DNA of 64,000 nucleotides from Megalobrama amblycephala (lineage: Eukaryota > Chordata > Actinopteri > Cypriniformes > Xenocyprididae). Shown one piece after another: positions 43,122-56,000 of this stretch (positions are counted from its first letter, which is position 1; every line of letters starts with the position of its first letter). Below the pieces are notes generated by a model. That model was given only the letters and a program-made list of their open reading frames with translations, was not told where the DNA came from and did not search any database. The translations under genes were made by a program, and so were the position numbers. The stretch spans positions 3,701,433 to 3,765,432 of the forward strand of contig NC_063054.1 of the NCBI RefSeq assembly GCF_018812025.1, in the 5' to 3' direction.

Positions 43122-43956
43122 CTGATTGAGGGAACAGGAAGAGTAATCTTTAATATTTCTTATAATGTTTCCATCTTGTTTTAAACTTTTTCAAACTCTT
43201 AATCCTTGTATGCCATTCGTTTGGGATGTATGGAAGCCCGTTTCTGTCACTAAATAAAAAAATAAAAACAGTAATTGTGATTTTTATCTCAGAATTCTGA
43301 CCTTTTTTCTTACAATTGCGAGTTATAAACTCACAATTGTGTGAAACTTTATATCTCGCAATTCTGACTTTTTTTCTTGCAATTCTGACTTTTTTTCTCA
43401 CAATTGCGAGTTATAAACTCACAATTGTGTGAAACTTTATATCTCGCAATTCTGACTTTTTTTCTTGCAATTCTGACTTTTTTTCTCACAATTGCGAGTT
43501 ATAAACTCACAATTGTGCGAAACTGTATATCTCGCAATTCTGACTTTATATCACACAATTGCGAGTTTATATCTCAGAATTGTGACTTTATAACTGCCAA
43601 TTGTGAGAAAAAAAGTCAGAATTGTGAGAAAAAAGTCACAATTACTGTTTTTTTTTTTTTTTTTTTTTTTTAGTGGCGGAAACGGGCTTCCATAGGGATG
43701 TACACTCCAGCTATTGGGGTCTCCAGAGACCCAGACAATAAAATGTGATTTTCACTTTAACCAGTAGATGGCTGCAGAGCTCCACTATTTGCTATTGCTA
43801 TTTGACTAATTAAAAGACATCTTTTCATAAGTTTTCCCAGTTGGATTCATATCTTCATATTATGAAATCACAATTATAACAATACAAATATCTTTTTGTC
43901 CAACTTTTTTGTACTGAAGTTTGTGCTAAACTGTATTGTCTTATCTATTCATCTCC

Positions 43957-44016
<60 letters not shown>

Positions 44017-47000
44017 TCACTGTTCTCCATCTGTGCTGTGAATGTCATTTGGGGTCAAAAAGACCCCAAATAGCTTAGAAGGGTTTTTTGAAAGTTTAGA
44101 GGATTAAAATAGGATTTTAAAACTAAATTCAAAATGACACTGAATGATGTGAAAGATGCACATGCAACAATGCTTTTATCAGGGTTCCCACAGTCATCGA
44201 AAACCTGGAAATGTCAGGGACATTTCATTTTACAGACACGGAAATGATGATTATGTTTATAGCTTTAAAACTTTTCATCAGCTACACTACTGTTCAAAAG
44301 TTTGGTGTTGGTATGATTTTGTAATGTTTTTGAAAGAAGTCTCTTGTTCACCAAGGCTGCATTTATTTAATCAAAAATACAGTAAAAACAGCAATATTGT
44401 GAAATATTATTACTATATAAAATAACTGTTTTCTATTTGAATATTCTTGTGATCAAAGATGAATTTTCAGCATCATTACTCCAGTCTTCAGTGTCACATG
44501 ATCCTTCAGAAATCATTCTAATATGATGATTTGATGCTCAAGAAACATTTATGATTATTATTATTATTATCAGTGCTGAAAACAGTTCTATTTTTCAGGA
44601 TTCTTTGATAAATAGGAGGTTCAAAAGAACAGCATTTATTTGAAATAGAAACATAAAAAATCTAACATTAAAAATCACTGTCACATTTGATACTTTTGAT
44701 CAATTTAATGCATCCTTGCTGAATAAAAGTATTCATTTTATTAAAAACGTTTGAATGGTAACAGAGATAATAATCTTACAATAATAAATTGTGAGTGAAT
44801 CATTTGTTTGACTTCTTTACAATGAATAATAACCCGATTCATTAGCGAGTCAGTCTGAATCAAGACTTCATGACTCAAAAGCTCATGGAAATTTACTGGG
44901 AACCCTGTTGTAAGTTAACTGGGTCTCATTCACTAAGTATGCATACGCACAAATTTGTCCATGAAATCTGCGTACGAATGTTTTCACGAACAAACTGATT
45001 CATCAATAACTTTCGTTTTAAAATGAATTCAAAATTATGAAAAAAATGTAAGAACTAAAACCACTCATACACAAAAATAGCATACTCTTGGTGGCCTTAT
45101 AAACATGTAAAGATGAAATTTTAAACATAGATATCTTAACCCTTGTGCGGTCTTCAAGGTCTTTTTGACCTGCAAATGATGTTTGCTCAAATTAAAAAAA
45201 AAATGTTCTCTTTGTCCAAATGGCATGAGACTTTGTATGGTGGTTAACACTTTTAAAATCTACAAATAAAAAAAAATGGAGTGATATCTTGTTTTTATGT
45301 TAGTGTAAAAAAAAAAAGTTACGTTCGTGGTCTTCGGGGTCTCTAGAGACCCCGGGCAACAAAGTGTTATTTTGTAACAATATAATATATTTTTTAAAAA
45401 CCAATGTAATTTTACTCTGTTTATTAATGTTTTTTCTCAACATTTGTGCAGTTTTTGGAGGATTCGTAATATCTTTTAAATTTATATAAATAAATTAAAA
45501 AATATTTTTTGAAATAGGTTTTTATGCATTAACAGCTTTTTATGTAAAATTCACTTTATAAAAGGCCCGGATTTCTAACTTTCATTCATGTGGATAACAT
45601 GGATAATTTGGCATGGTTTAGTGTAAGATTTTTGCCCATCTTTTGAAAAATGCAGTTTTAAAAGTAAAAAACTAACATTTTTACCAGTAGATGCTGCAGA
45701 GCTCCACTATTTGCTATGTGCTATTTGAATGACTGAAAGACATCTTTTCACAAGTGTTTTTTCAGTTGGATTTAGTGTTGTCACGGTACCAAAATTCCAG
45801 TTGTCGGTACCAATACCATGAAAATTTTACGGTTCTCGGTACCAATTTCGGTACCACAGCAAAATCTGCTGGAACTATTTTTTTTATTTTATATAGCCTA
45901 TTTTAAAAACATTGTGTATGTTTGTGTGTGTACTACGGAAGAGGATTAGGGCCAAGCAATAATAAAAAAATAAAACCATCTCGACATTAAAGTTGTTAAA
46001 TTTCGAGAAAAAACTCGTCAAATTTCGAGAAAAAAGCCGAGATAAAATGCTGAGAATAAAGTCATTAAATTACGAGAAAAAAGTCGTTAAATTACGAGAA
46101 CAAATTCGTTAAATTATGAGAAAAATGTCGTGAAATTTCGAGAAAAATGTCGAGATAAAATGTTGAGAATAAACTCATTAAATTATGAGAATAAAGTAAT
46201 TAAATTACTAGAAAAAAAGTAGTTAAATTATGAGAACAAATTCGTAATTTAACACAAAGATGCGTCATATAGCCAAAGTCCCGTTATTCTATAGTCTCTG
46301 ATATAGCCGCTTTGCGCTTTGAGAGGGATGTGGGACACGAGCAGGAAAGAGACCGCTTCTCTTTAATAATATCTTCATGTTTCCTCCTGATGTTACAAGC
46401 AACTGACACTTGTTGTAAAACGTCTGAAGAGCGAGTTTCATCCTCCGCAGGGGCAAGACATTCAGGCTATGTTTGATTTAGCGCTGCCAGAGAAAACGAA
46501 AGTAAAAATCACCGGCGCGTGAAACGCGCTATACAAATAAACTCGACGCGCCTTATAAAGTTTAATAACAAGCACAAACTGTGTTAAATAGAAATTGACG
46601 TGCAAGCAAAAAGGTTTCTGTCCTACGGTGTTTTTTCTACTTTACCACAGTAAAGAATGCGAATAGCCTATAATAGGCCTAAATGCGAGCGAACGAAAGA
46701 AACGTTTATAATCCCCTGCGTGAGTGAAGATTTGGGAAAAGAAACAGAGATTCCATGTTTAGTGGAATAACTAATGGAATATTGTTAAATTCTCTGATAA
46801 TCAGGTGACCAGATCGCGATTCGCAAAACAGAATGCAAAGCTTAAATTTATGGACTCACGTCTCTCTCTCTCATTCAGCATGAACCAAAATATTTCCATG
46901 GCTGCGATTTCACATTTAATTGCTAACCCATTTTATTTTGTAAACAAAGCTTTGGGCTTCACTCGTGTCATATTCAAGTAAATACTGCCACAGACTATCA

Positions 47001-50000
47001 GTAGGTACCAAATATACCCGGATTCTCGGTACTACCGGTACTACAGAAATGCTGGTATCGTCACATTTCAAAATTTCAGTACCGACTTGGTACCGAAGTA
47101 CCGCTACTTTTGACAACACTAGTTGGATTCATATCTAAATGTTATGAAATCACTTTATCAATTATAACAATAAAAATTACTTTGTCAAAGTTTAGCATTT
47201 TTTGTGCAGGGCAAAATCAGTTTTTCAATAATAATTTTATAATAAAAATAATAAAATAATATATATTTTTTGTGTGTGTGTGTGCGCGCGTGTGTGTGAG
47301 CATGTCCATTTTGTATTGGGGATGTTTTTTGCATTTTTGGAAGTGTGCCACTTCATTTCTGTCTATGTGTGTTGTGCGTTGTTTCTGATTTTGAGAATGG
47401 ATTTTGTCCACTTTCTAAGTGGGGTCTCTGTGGGTTACATTATTGATGATATTATTGAAAAACTGATTTTTTTTTCAGTACAAAAAATGATAAACTTTGA
47501 CAAAAAGTAATTTTTATTGTTATAATTGTTATTTCATAACATTTAGATATGAATCCAACTGAAAAAAACACTTGTGAAAAGACATCTTTCAGTCATTCAA
47601 ATAGCACATAGCAAATAGTGGAGCTCTGCAGCCATCTACTGGTAAAAATGATAGTTTTTTTACTTTTATAACTGCATTTTCCAAAAGATGGGCAAAAATC
47701 TTACACTAAACCATGTCAAATTATCCATGTTATCCACATGAATGAAACTTAGAAATCTGGGCCTTTTATAAAGTGAATTTTACATAAAAAGCTGCTTTTG
47801 CATAAAAACCTATTTAAAAAATTTATTTATATAAATTTAAAAGATATCACAAATCCTCCAAAAACTGCACAAATGTTGAGTAAAAACATTAATAAACAGA
47901 ATAAAATTACATTGGTTTTTAAAAAATATATTATATTGTTACAAAATTGCATTTTGTTGCCGGGGTCTCTTTTGAAAACCACAAAGAACGCACAAGGGTT
48001 AAATAGGCCTATATATGATGAAATATAGCCTATCAGTAAAAGTGTAAGAAAATGTGCATCATAGCTCAAACTGCAAGGTAGCTCTGCTAAACATGCAGAT
48101 CTGTGTATGTACAGCTAATCAGAGGTCTGTAATATCTGTATAAAGGTGTTTATTGTGTCTGAACTTGTTTCGAGGATGCCACTCTTGGCATTTTCCTCGG
48201 ATCTTGCTGTGCGTGCTCACGAGAGCGTCATGTTTGCTTAGAGTGGCAAAAGAAAAGGGTGTGCGGAATGCCCTTATATGGACATGGTGTGGGCGTGTTT
48301 TATGTAAATGACTATGCGGTTGCTCATTTAGAATATTTATGAGGTTAAGAACAAATGAATGTGCGTGTTGTGAATTAAGCAGAAAGTTTTCATGAGAAAT
48401 TCAAATGTGCGTATAAATACGAATAGTGTAATAGTGAGACTCATTGTGTTGAAGTGAAATGGCGGTGACCATGAAGGAGTCTGAAGTGTAATGATATTAG
48501 TTTCTCACTGAGGTTTAGTGATGGTTGATGGTCGAAGCATGTCATCTCGCGGTTTCTCTCACCTCACTTACCTGCGTCCATCTCCTCCACCTCCATATTG
48601 CTGCATGGCAGGTGAGAGAGAACATGACACACACTGACAGTGAACTATGATTAAACCATCACATCCTCCCAGCATCCCACTGTTCAAACTTTACCAGCCT
48701 TTGTCAGCAAGTGGAGATCTATTATTACGGTTTTTATTGTGTTTTTTCTACACGCTCGCTCAGTGAAAGGAAAGAGCTGACGATTTGATTCGCCTCATCT
48801 GAATCCTGGTCCTTTTTGGCCCATTACATTACTTATAATAATGGATTCCACTGCCAAGACGAGAGTGCTGCTCCTGACCTGCTGTATGCCAGCAATGAAG
48901 TCATAGTAATGCATTGGCATCACAACCAGCTACAACTTCATGGTGGCTGAAAATGTGGTAAGTAATCATATAAAGACTTGTAACATGTAATTGATTCGAC
49001 ATGTTTACACAAACCCATACAAACAGAGACAGATAGTTCATCTCTTACAAATCTTTATATAGGCTATAAATACACACACTCTTCAGCCACTTTATTAGGT
49101 ACACCTTTTAAGCTGCTTCAGCAGGCAAAATCTGCAGCAGCTGTGTGATGATATGGAAGAACATCTGAGGAATGTTTCCAGCACCTTGTTGAATCAATAC
49201 CATGATGAATTAAGGCAGTTCTGAAGGTAAAAGTGGGTCAGAACCGGTACTAGCAGGGTGCACCTGATGAAGTGGCCGGTGAGTGTGTATATGTGCACAG
49301 AAATGCTTGAATGAAGTTGTTATAAAATCTGCTGCTGTTCATGGAGACGAGCTAAACGTGAATAACTCCAAACTATCATTGCATTCATCTCCAGGGCTCT
49401 GTTTGAATTGATATTAATAACCGTGTGTGGAGAGACACTCAGAATAAAATGATTCACCATGTCCATTAATCTGAACCAGAGCTGCGATGGCTAATGTGTT
49501 TCAGCGCTCCTGCTGTGAGCCGAATCTCGCTCCATCTCCGCTTTATGAGACATAATGTCACACCTGAGGGAGCGTGAACACATTAGCTGATTATATGAGG
49601 CTAAATATTTTACAAGTAGCTCCACATCTGCATACAGACGGCCTCGAAGCGAACACACATGCACCAAATGCTACAAAAATCACATTTTGATTTCAAGGCA
49701 GAAAATCAACAAAGATAAGAAACAAAGAAAGCTTGACTGAATTCACTGTATCTCGAGAGGAAATGATCTCTTTTTTAATTTCTGCATTCAGATATTTGCT
49801 GAGCTCTTAGCATAAACGTATACATATACACCGTCCAATGTTTGGGGAGAGTAAGATTTATCAAGAAACTTTTATTCATCAATGATGAAATAAATTGGTC
49901 AAAATTGACAGTAAAGGCATTTATAATGTTACAAAAGATTCCTTTTTTAAATAAATACTGTTCTTTTTAACATTCTATTTGTCAAAGAATCACAGTTTCA

Positions 50001-53000
50001 ACATTGATAATAATCAGAGCATCAAATCAGAATATCAGAATGATTTCTGAAGGATCATGTGACTCTGAAGACTGGAGTAATGATGCTGAAAATTCAGCTT
50101 TGATCACAGGAATAAATTAATTTTTAAAACATTTTCAAATATATAACAGTTATTTTAAATTTTAAAAATATTTTACAATATTACAGTTTTTATAAGTTGT
50201 AATAAACTTTTTCCAAAAACATTAAAATAATCTTACAGACACCAAAATTTTGACCGGTATACTCCAAAAAAATATTTAGTTTTTGTTTTTTTAAAGATTT
50301 ATACGTTTAAATTAATAGTAAAATTCCATCAAATTGAATTTAATAATCCTTATTATTATCCATATTATGAATTGTAAATTGTATGAATATGTAAAATGTA
50401 TTCATAAATAAAAAAAGAAAAAAGAAAATGTTTAAATTTAAGTTTATGATTTATACAACATTTTGTATAAATCCTAAACTTAAATTTTTAAATTATTAAG
50501 CTGAAGTTTTTTTACTCATTTAAAATTCTTAATTCATAATATGAATAATAAGTAAGGATTACTCAACTTAATTTGATGGAATTTTACTATTAATCAAAAC
50601 ACGTAAATCTGTAGTGATGTTTTCTTTTCTTTTTTTAAACCACAGTCAGTTCTTTTCTTTTTGTGTATATGTATGTGAGAGTATTTTATGATCAAAAAGC
50701 ACTATATCTCCAATAAACACTCTCCTGGAGGAACAATCTCTGATTTCACAGACAGTTTTCTGTAACTGTGTGTGATTAAAAGTGAGCAGAAGGGAACACA
50801 AACGTACCTTGAAAACGCATCATCGAGGCCATCTTCCGCATCCTGAAAATAAGAGACCACAGGATAAGCAAACACATCACAGATCACATCTGTATCACAC
50901 CTGCAGAACCAGAGAGTATCTTGAACAACACCAGCACCAGCAATCTCTAAAAATTTAATCTGCTGCATCTTCTGTGACAGTCATCATGAGACCGGCGGAC
51001 TGAGGACTCTAATTGTGTTTCAGAACCTGCCTGAACGCTGAACGAAATTCAATCACCGCTGAAAAAAGTAATTATCAAAGGCACGGCTGAACACGGTGTG
51101 CAGACAGAGAGCTTAACGGATCCAGTATGGGCAGCTCTCCGCCTAGTGGTCATATTTTTAATCAATAAATACAGTATTAAAGCAGAGAATGCCACTTAGT
51201 GGTGACTGTGTGCTTCATCAACAGGACAGGCCGTGCTGACTGGCAATCAGCCGGTGGCAACAGTAATGACCTATTTTGGCGTGGCTTGTTTGGTAACAAA
51301 ACAACTGACCTTCATTTTGGAGCCGATACTATAATAGTGCATAATAGTGGCACTCTTTCAGAAAATTAATGAAAATGAGGATTCAGATGATCAGGTGGGC
51401 CAAAAGACAAACTAGATTTAGGTTACCAGAAAGGATTGCCTGGCATTTCAGCCATATTTAATCACATAATATGGAAACGGTTCAATATAAACTGCCGGAA
51501 AAGCACTACTGTCCTTCTCTGAAGGGATATTTATGTGTGAAATTAGTTATGCTCTGAATGAACTAACCCTCTGAACACAGAGATTCAGTTCATTTGCTGC
51601 AATAACCGACACAATTGACCGTTCACAAAGACCCGCCCCCTTTAGTTACTGTTGCTACGTCCGACAAAGCTGCTCTCACGCCACACATCATGTGGACAAA
51701 TCAAAGAGGACACTGACAAACAAGACAGACAAGACAGAGCAAGTTACTTTTGATATGAAAAAAAGTCTCAAATTTAGTACTTTTTAAATACATTTAAACA
51801 ATAAAAAGCGTTTTGTGGCTCTTTAATGTGTCGTGACAGATTGCTGTAGCGCCTCAGCTCAAGCAGCTTGTGAATTGATCAACTCTTACTACTAGTTCAT
51901 TTATAGCATCAAATAAACAAGAATGAACATCAGAAGGAATGTTGTTTCAACCACAGAAAGAGTCAGTACACACCATTTTTCAAGTTCAATTAATCTACCA
52001 AGGCTTTGTCCCAAATGGCACCCTAAACACTCGCGGTCTTACGAGTCCGCACTTTCGTGATGTAATGCCGCTTTGACTGTCGGGAAGATGCTGTGGAGCT
52101 CGCACCAGTGTGTGCTTGACAAAAGTGCGCATCAGAGGGCGCATATCAACCGCAAAGGGGGCACTCGCAAGCACCCTTCTGACGCCTAAAATTGACAAAT
52201 GGGACACCCTGCAGCAGGGGTGTCCAATCCTGGTCCTGGAGGGCCACTGTCCTGAAGAGTTTAGCTGCAATTTGCCTCAACATACCTGTCTAGAAGTCAA
52301 GTCAAGTCACCTTTATTTATATAGCGCTTTTTACAATGTAGATTGTGTCAAAGCAGCTTTACAATGATGGCAATGGCAAACTGGTACATAATTTCTCTTA
52401 AAGAATAGTGTCAATGCAGGCAGATCAAAGCACTGTTGAATATCAAATGTCAAGTGAAGTTTCTAGTATGCCTAGTAAGACCTTGATTAGCTGGTTCAGG
52501 AGTGTTTAATTGTCTCGTGGACTTAACGGACATGCACACATGACAGCCATTGTAAGTACACAAGACCGAAAGTGCTATGAAGTGTGCCATTTGGGACAGG
52601 GCCACATGCCTTGTCCATATACCCACACTTGCGATCTTGGCCACTTAAGAGCTCGTGCACGTGAGTAAATAAGTGCGCAAGACTGTCCTATGTCCTAAGT
52701 GCAGTGCCCTTAATGCACAGTAAACCCACACTATGTCGAATACCACTTCAGAGTGGTATTCGAGGTTAAGCGTATCCCATCATGCATTAGGTTTGGGAAC
52801 TCATGTGCCCCGAAATCGCGAGATGTCAATGAAAACATTAAATTCAAAGTTAAATTAATTAGATATTACATATAATTTGGTAGTAAAACAAAGTGTTGCA
52901 CATTTTATTGGTGCAAAGATGTATTTTGCACATCATTTGCAACTGCTTTTTATCACTGAAATTAGAAGCACCACAATTTTAATATTGTGTCTTCTGTTAG

Positions 53001-56000
53001 TTACATAGCGACCACTGAACAGACATTTAGAAGTGTATTTTAAAATGTATTAAAAACAGTAATTAAAAAAAAAAAAAACACTCAAATTTTTTGTGACACT
53101 TTAAGTGTGTCCCATCAGGTAATCAAAAGTTCTACACACACTTGCAATCGGCATGCCTACTTGAACACTAGGGCCAAATACAGGAAATATGTCATGTAAG
53201 TAGACAAGTGGTCAAGTGCAAAGACCGCAAGTGTGGGTATTTGGACAGGGAATAGCTACCTATACTGCTTTGTTGGACAAAATGCCGGATTCTGCGTTAT
53301 GATTGGTTAGATTGCCTGTCAATCAAAAGTCTGGGCTCAGAAATGTATTTATTTATCAAAAGAAATTAATACTTTTATCGAGCAAGTATGCATTAAATTT
53401 ATCAAAAGTGACAATTAATCAAAAATTTTGATTTCTAATAAATACTGTTATTTTGAACTTTCTATTTGTCAAATAATCCTGAAAAAAAAAAAAGCATTGC
53501 GGTTTCCAGAAAAAAACTCAGCTGTTTTCAACATTGATAATAACCAGAAATTTTTTTTGAGCAGCAAATCATCATATTAGAATGATTTCTGAATGATCAT
53601 GTGACACTGAAGACTGGAGTAATGATGCTGAAAATTCATTTCAAATGTTGAGAGACTTCTTTATTTAAAAATCCTAAAAAACTTTTGAATGGTAGTGTGT
53701 GATGAAAAGTTGAATGACATCATACCCAGGAGTCGTGTTTGATTGGCCGTCTCCTGGTGCTGCTGCGTGGAGATGGTGAAAGGAAGGAAGGGAAGAAGGG
53801 CTTCCTCAGTTTGTGCTCCATCAGAGCCCGAGTCTTCTCCTCCTCTGAGTGAAGAAGGAAAATGAAGAGTACTCCCATGAATTTAACAAGACATAAAGCA
53901 AACCATTGTGTTTAAACCAATAAATGTACCTGAAACACTGTTCGGTTCAGATTCAGGCTGAGATTCAGGGTCTGAACAGGAGTAGCACGTGTGAACTTTC
54001 TTGCTTTTGTCTGCAATGGAAAAATCAAGACGTAGGAATATCTGTGTGTATATGTGCCATATATAGCCTAAATAAACAAACGTGGCACAAAACCTCACCT
54101 TCCTGTGCGATCTCCCACATATCCAGAGCTACTTTAAAAGCTTGAGCAACTGTCAGAGTCACAGCCTGAGCCTGTGGAGGACACGTGACCGCACAACATC
54201 AGACAAGAGTTTGAACAGTCACTAGATGGCGCTAGATACCAGCTATAGATACGGATCAGGAGGAAAGGCTGAGGCTTACACACCAATAACCAGTTAATTA
54301 ATTCATATGGAAACAACATGGTGATGAAGGATTGCAATACTATCAAAATGGAAAAGTTTTAACAAACAGTGTGCATCATGCCATCTGTTACTGTACATCC
54401 ATACATGTTCATTATGTGCATCTGAAGACACTTACTATTTTCTTTTTTTGGCACAGGAAGGCATGGCACTCCAGAGTTTCATTGAACTGGCTTTGGGAGA
54501 CGTAGGCGAAGACCTTATCCTGAGTTTTGTCTGTTGTGCAGTAAGATATTCTGCAGAGGTGAGAAATAAAAGACCACATATGTTCGTAAAGACTCTTATG
54601 CTTAAATAACATTTCCAGGAATGAATAATGTACAGGCAGGGACTTGGTTATGACTAAATTTTCATCTTTCAATAACATCAATGGAAGTGTGTGAAAATCA
54701 TCAGCTTTGTTTTACAGAGACAATGCAACAAGCTGATTGAAATTCAGTGACAGAAAAAAATTATTGAGTCATTTCTAACTTTTAACTGCAGAAATAATTG
54801 CCTTCGCCATTTAAAGTCTGCAAACCAACCCAGATTTGTACTTTTAAAACTTAACATGGTTTGTAATCTCTCAGATTCATAGTGGTTAAACTCTTGGAAA
54901 ACCTATTCAGAGCCAAAACAGAAGTGAGATGGTGAAGTCTGTAGTTGTTTAAAGGGGTGGTTGATTATGATTTCACTTTTTTAACTTTAGTTAGTGTGTA
55001 ATGTTGCTGTTTGATCATAAACAACATCTGCAAAGTTTTGACGCTCAAAGTTCAATGCAAAGGGAGATATTTTCTTTTACAGAAATCACTGTTTAAGGAC
55101 TACAACAAACAGCTGGTAGGGACTACAATGAGCTTCTTCCTGGGTTGGTGACATCACTAACCCTAAAATGTAGGGGGCGGGGCCATGTTGGGCTGCTTTA
55201 GAGAAGAGGAAGAGTTGTTGTAGTAGAGAGTTGTTGACATGCCGTCACTTTACACCGGACTGCTTCACAAACGAGGGTCAATTCAACACAAAAGATGAAC
55301 ATGACGTTGAATCAACTCCACAGCAACTACATAAATTTATCCACTAACCATTCAGAAACGTCTAAAAGTTGTAACTTCTTCCTGAGTCTCTCCATCAGTG
55401 TCGACTCCGGTTTGAACAATGTAAGGCTGAACACCGTTACTGACAATCCTCATTTTGGCTGCGTGAGATTCTCCAGCTTTGTTGTTGTTGAGCTGTTAAA
55501 GCTCCGCCCTCTTCTGGAAAGGGGGCGGGAGCAGCAGCTCATTTGCATTTAAAGGGACACACACAAAAACGGCATGTTTTTGCTCAAACCCAAATAGGGG
55601 CAAATTTGACAAGCAATAATAAATGATCTGTGGGGTATTTTGAGCTGAAACTTCACAGACACATTCTGGAGACTCCAGAGACTTATATTACATCTTGTGA
55701 AAGGGGCATTATAGGTCCCCTTTAAAGAACATATTTTTGGGGTCTTTTTATTTTCATTTTTTCATCCTGTCAATCTTTATTATTATTATTATTTTGTAAA
55801 GAGAGCCAGGGACCAACAACAATGTAGATTTCACAGCCAATGAGATTTTCATTACAATAACATATAATATGAACCATCAGAAATGTAGTAGAATGTGGAC
55901 TATAAATGTCATTTTAGGAAAAGAACTGGAATTTAGAGCACTGAATCAAAAGAGCTTTTGTGAAATAATGAGGTACATTAGTCAAGACAGAGCGCTGATC

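Larger units (their letters stand above)
45136..48002. mobile_element. palindromic TTAA-type element (piggyBac-like ends), itself interrupted
   Basis: TTAACCCTTGTGCGGTC at the left is mirrored by GCACAAGGGTTAA at the right, with TTAA at both borders (45136-45139, 47999-48002). The arms are inverted copies of each other over about 640 bp (for example CTGCACAAATGTTGAG with its reverse at 45437-45452). The centre near 47273-47300 is TG-rich. CCC next to TTAA fits piggyBac. A hAT element interrupts the left arm. Confidence 0.8.
44920..48442. mobile_element. outer GGGTCTCATTCACTA-ended element hosting a nest
   Basis: The left end CTGGGTCTCATTCACTAAG and the right end, read inverted, GAGTCTCACTATTACACTATT are similar but diverged. 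The right part (48060-48440) is GC-richer and contains GTGCGTGCTCACGAGAGCG. The element was split by the TTAA-type insertion at 45136-48002. Confidence 0.55.

Noticed and set aside
42912..43184. Plus-strand ORFs reading through the GT tract at 42971-43024
   Set aside because: Val-Cys runs are translations of the microsatellite; the real coding sequence there is on the minus strand.
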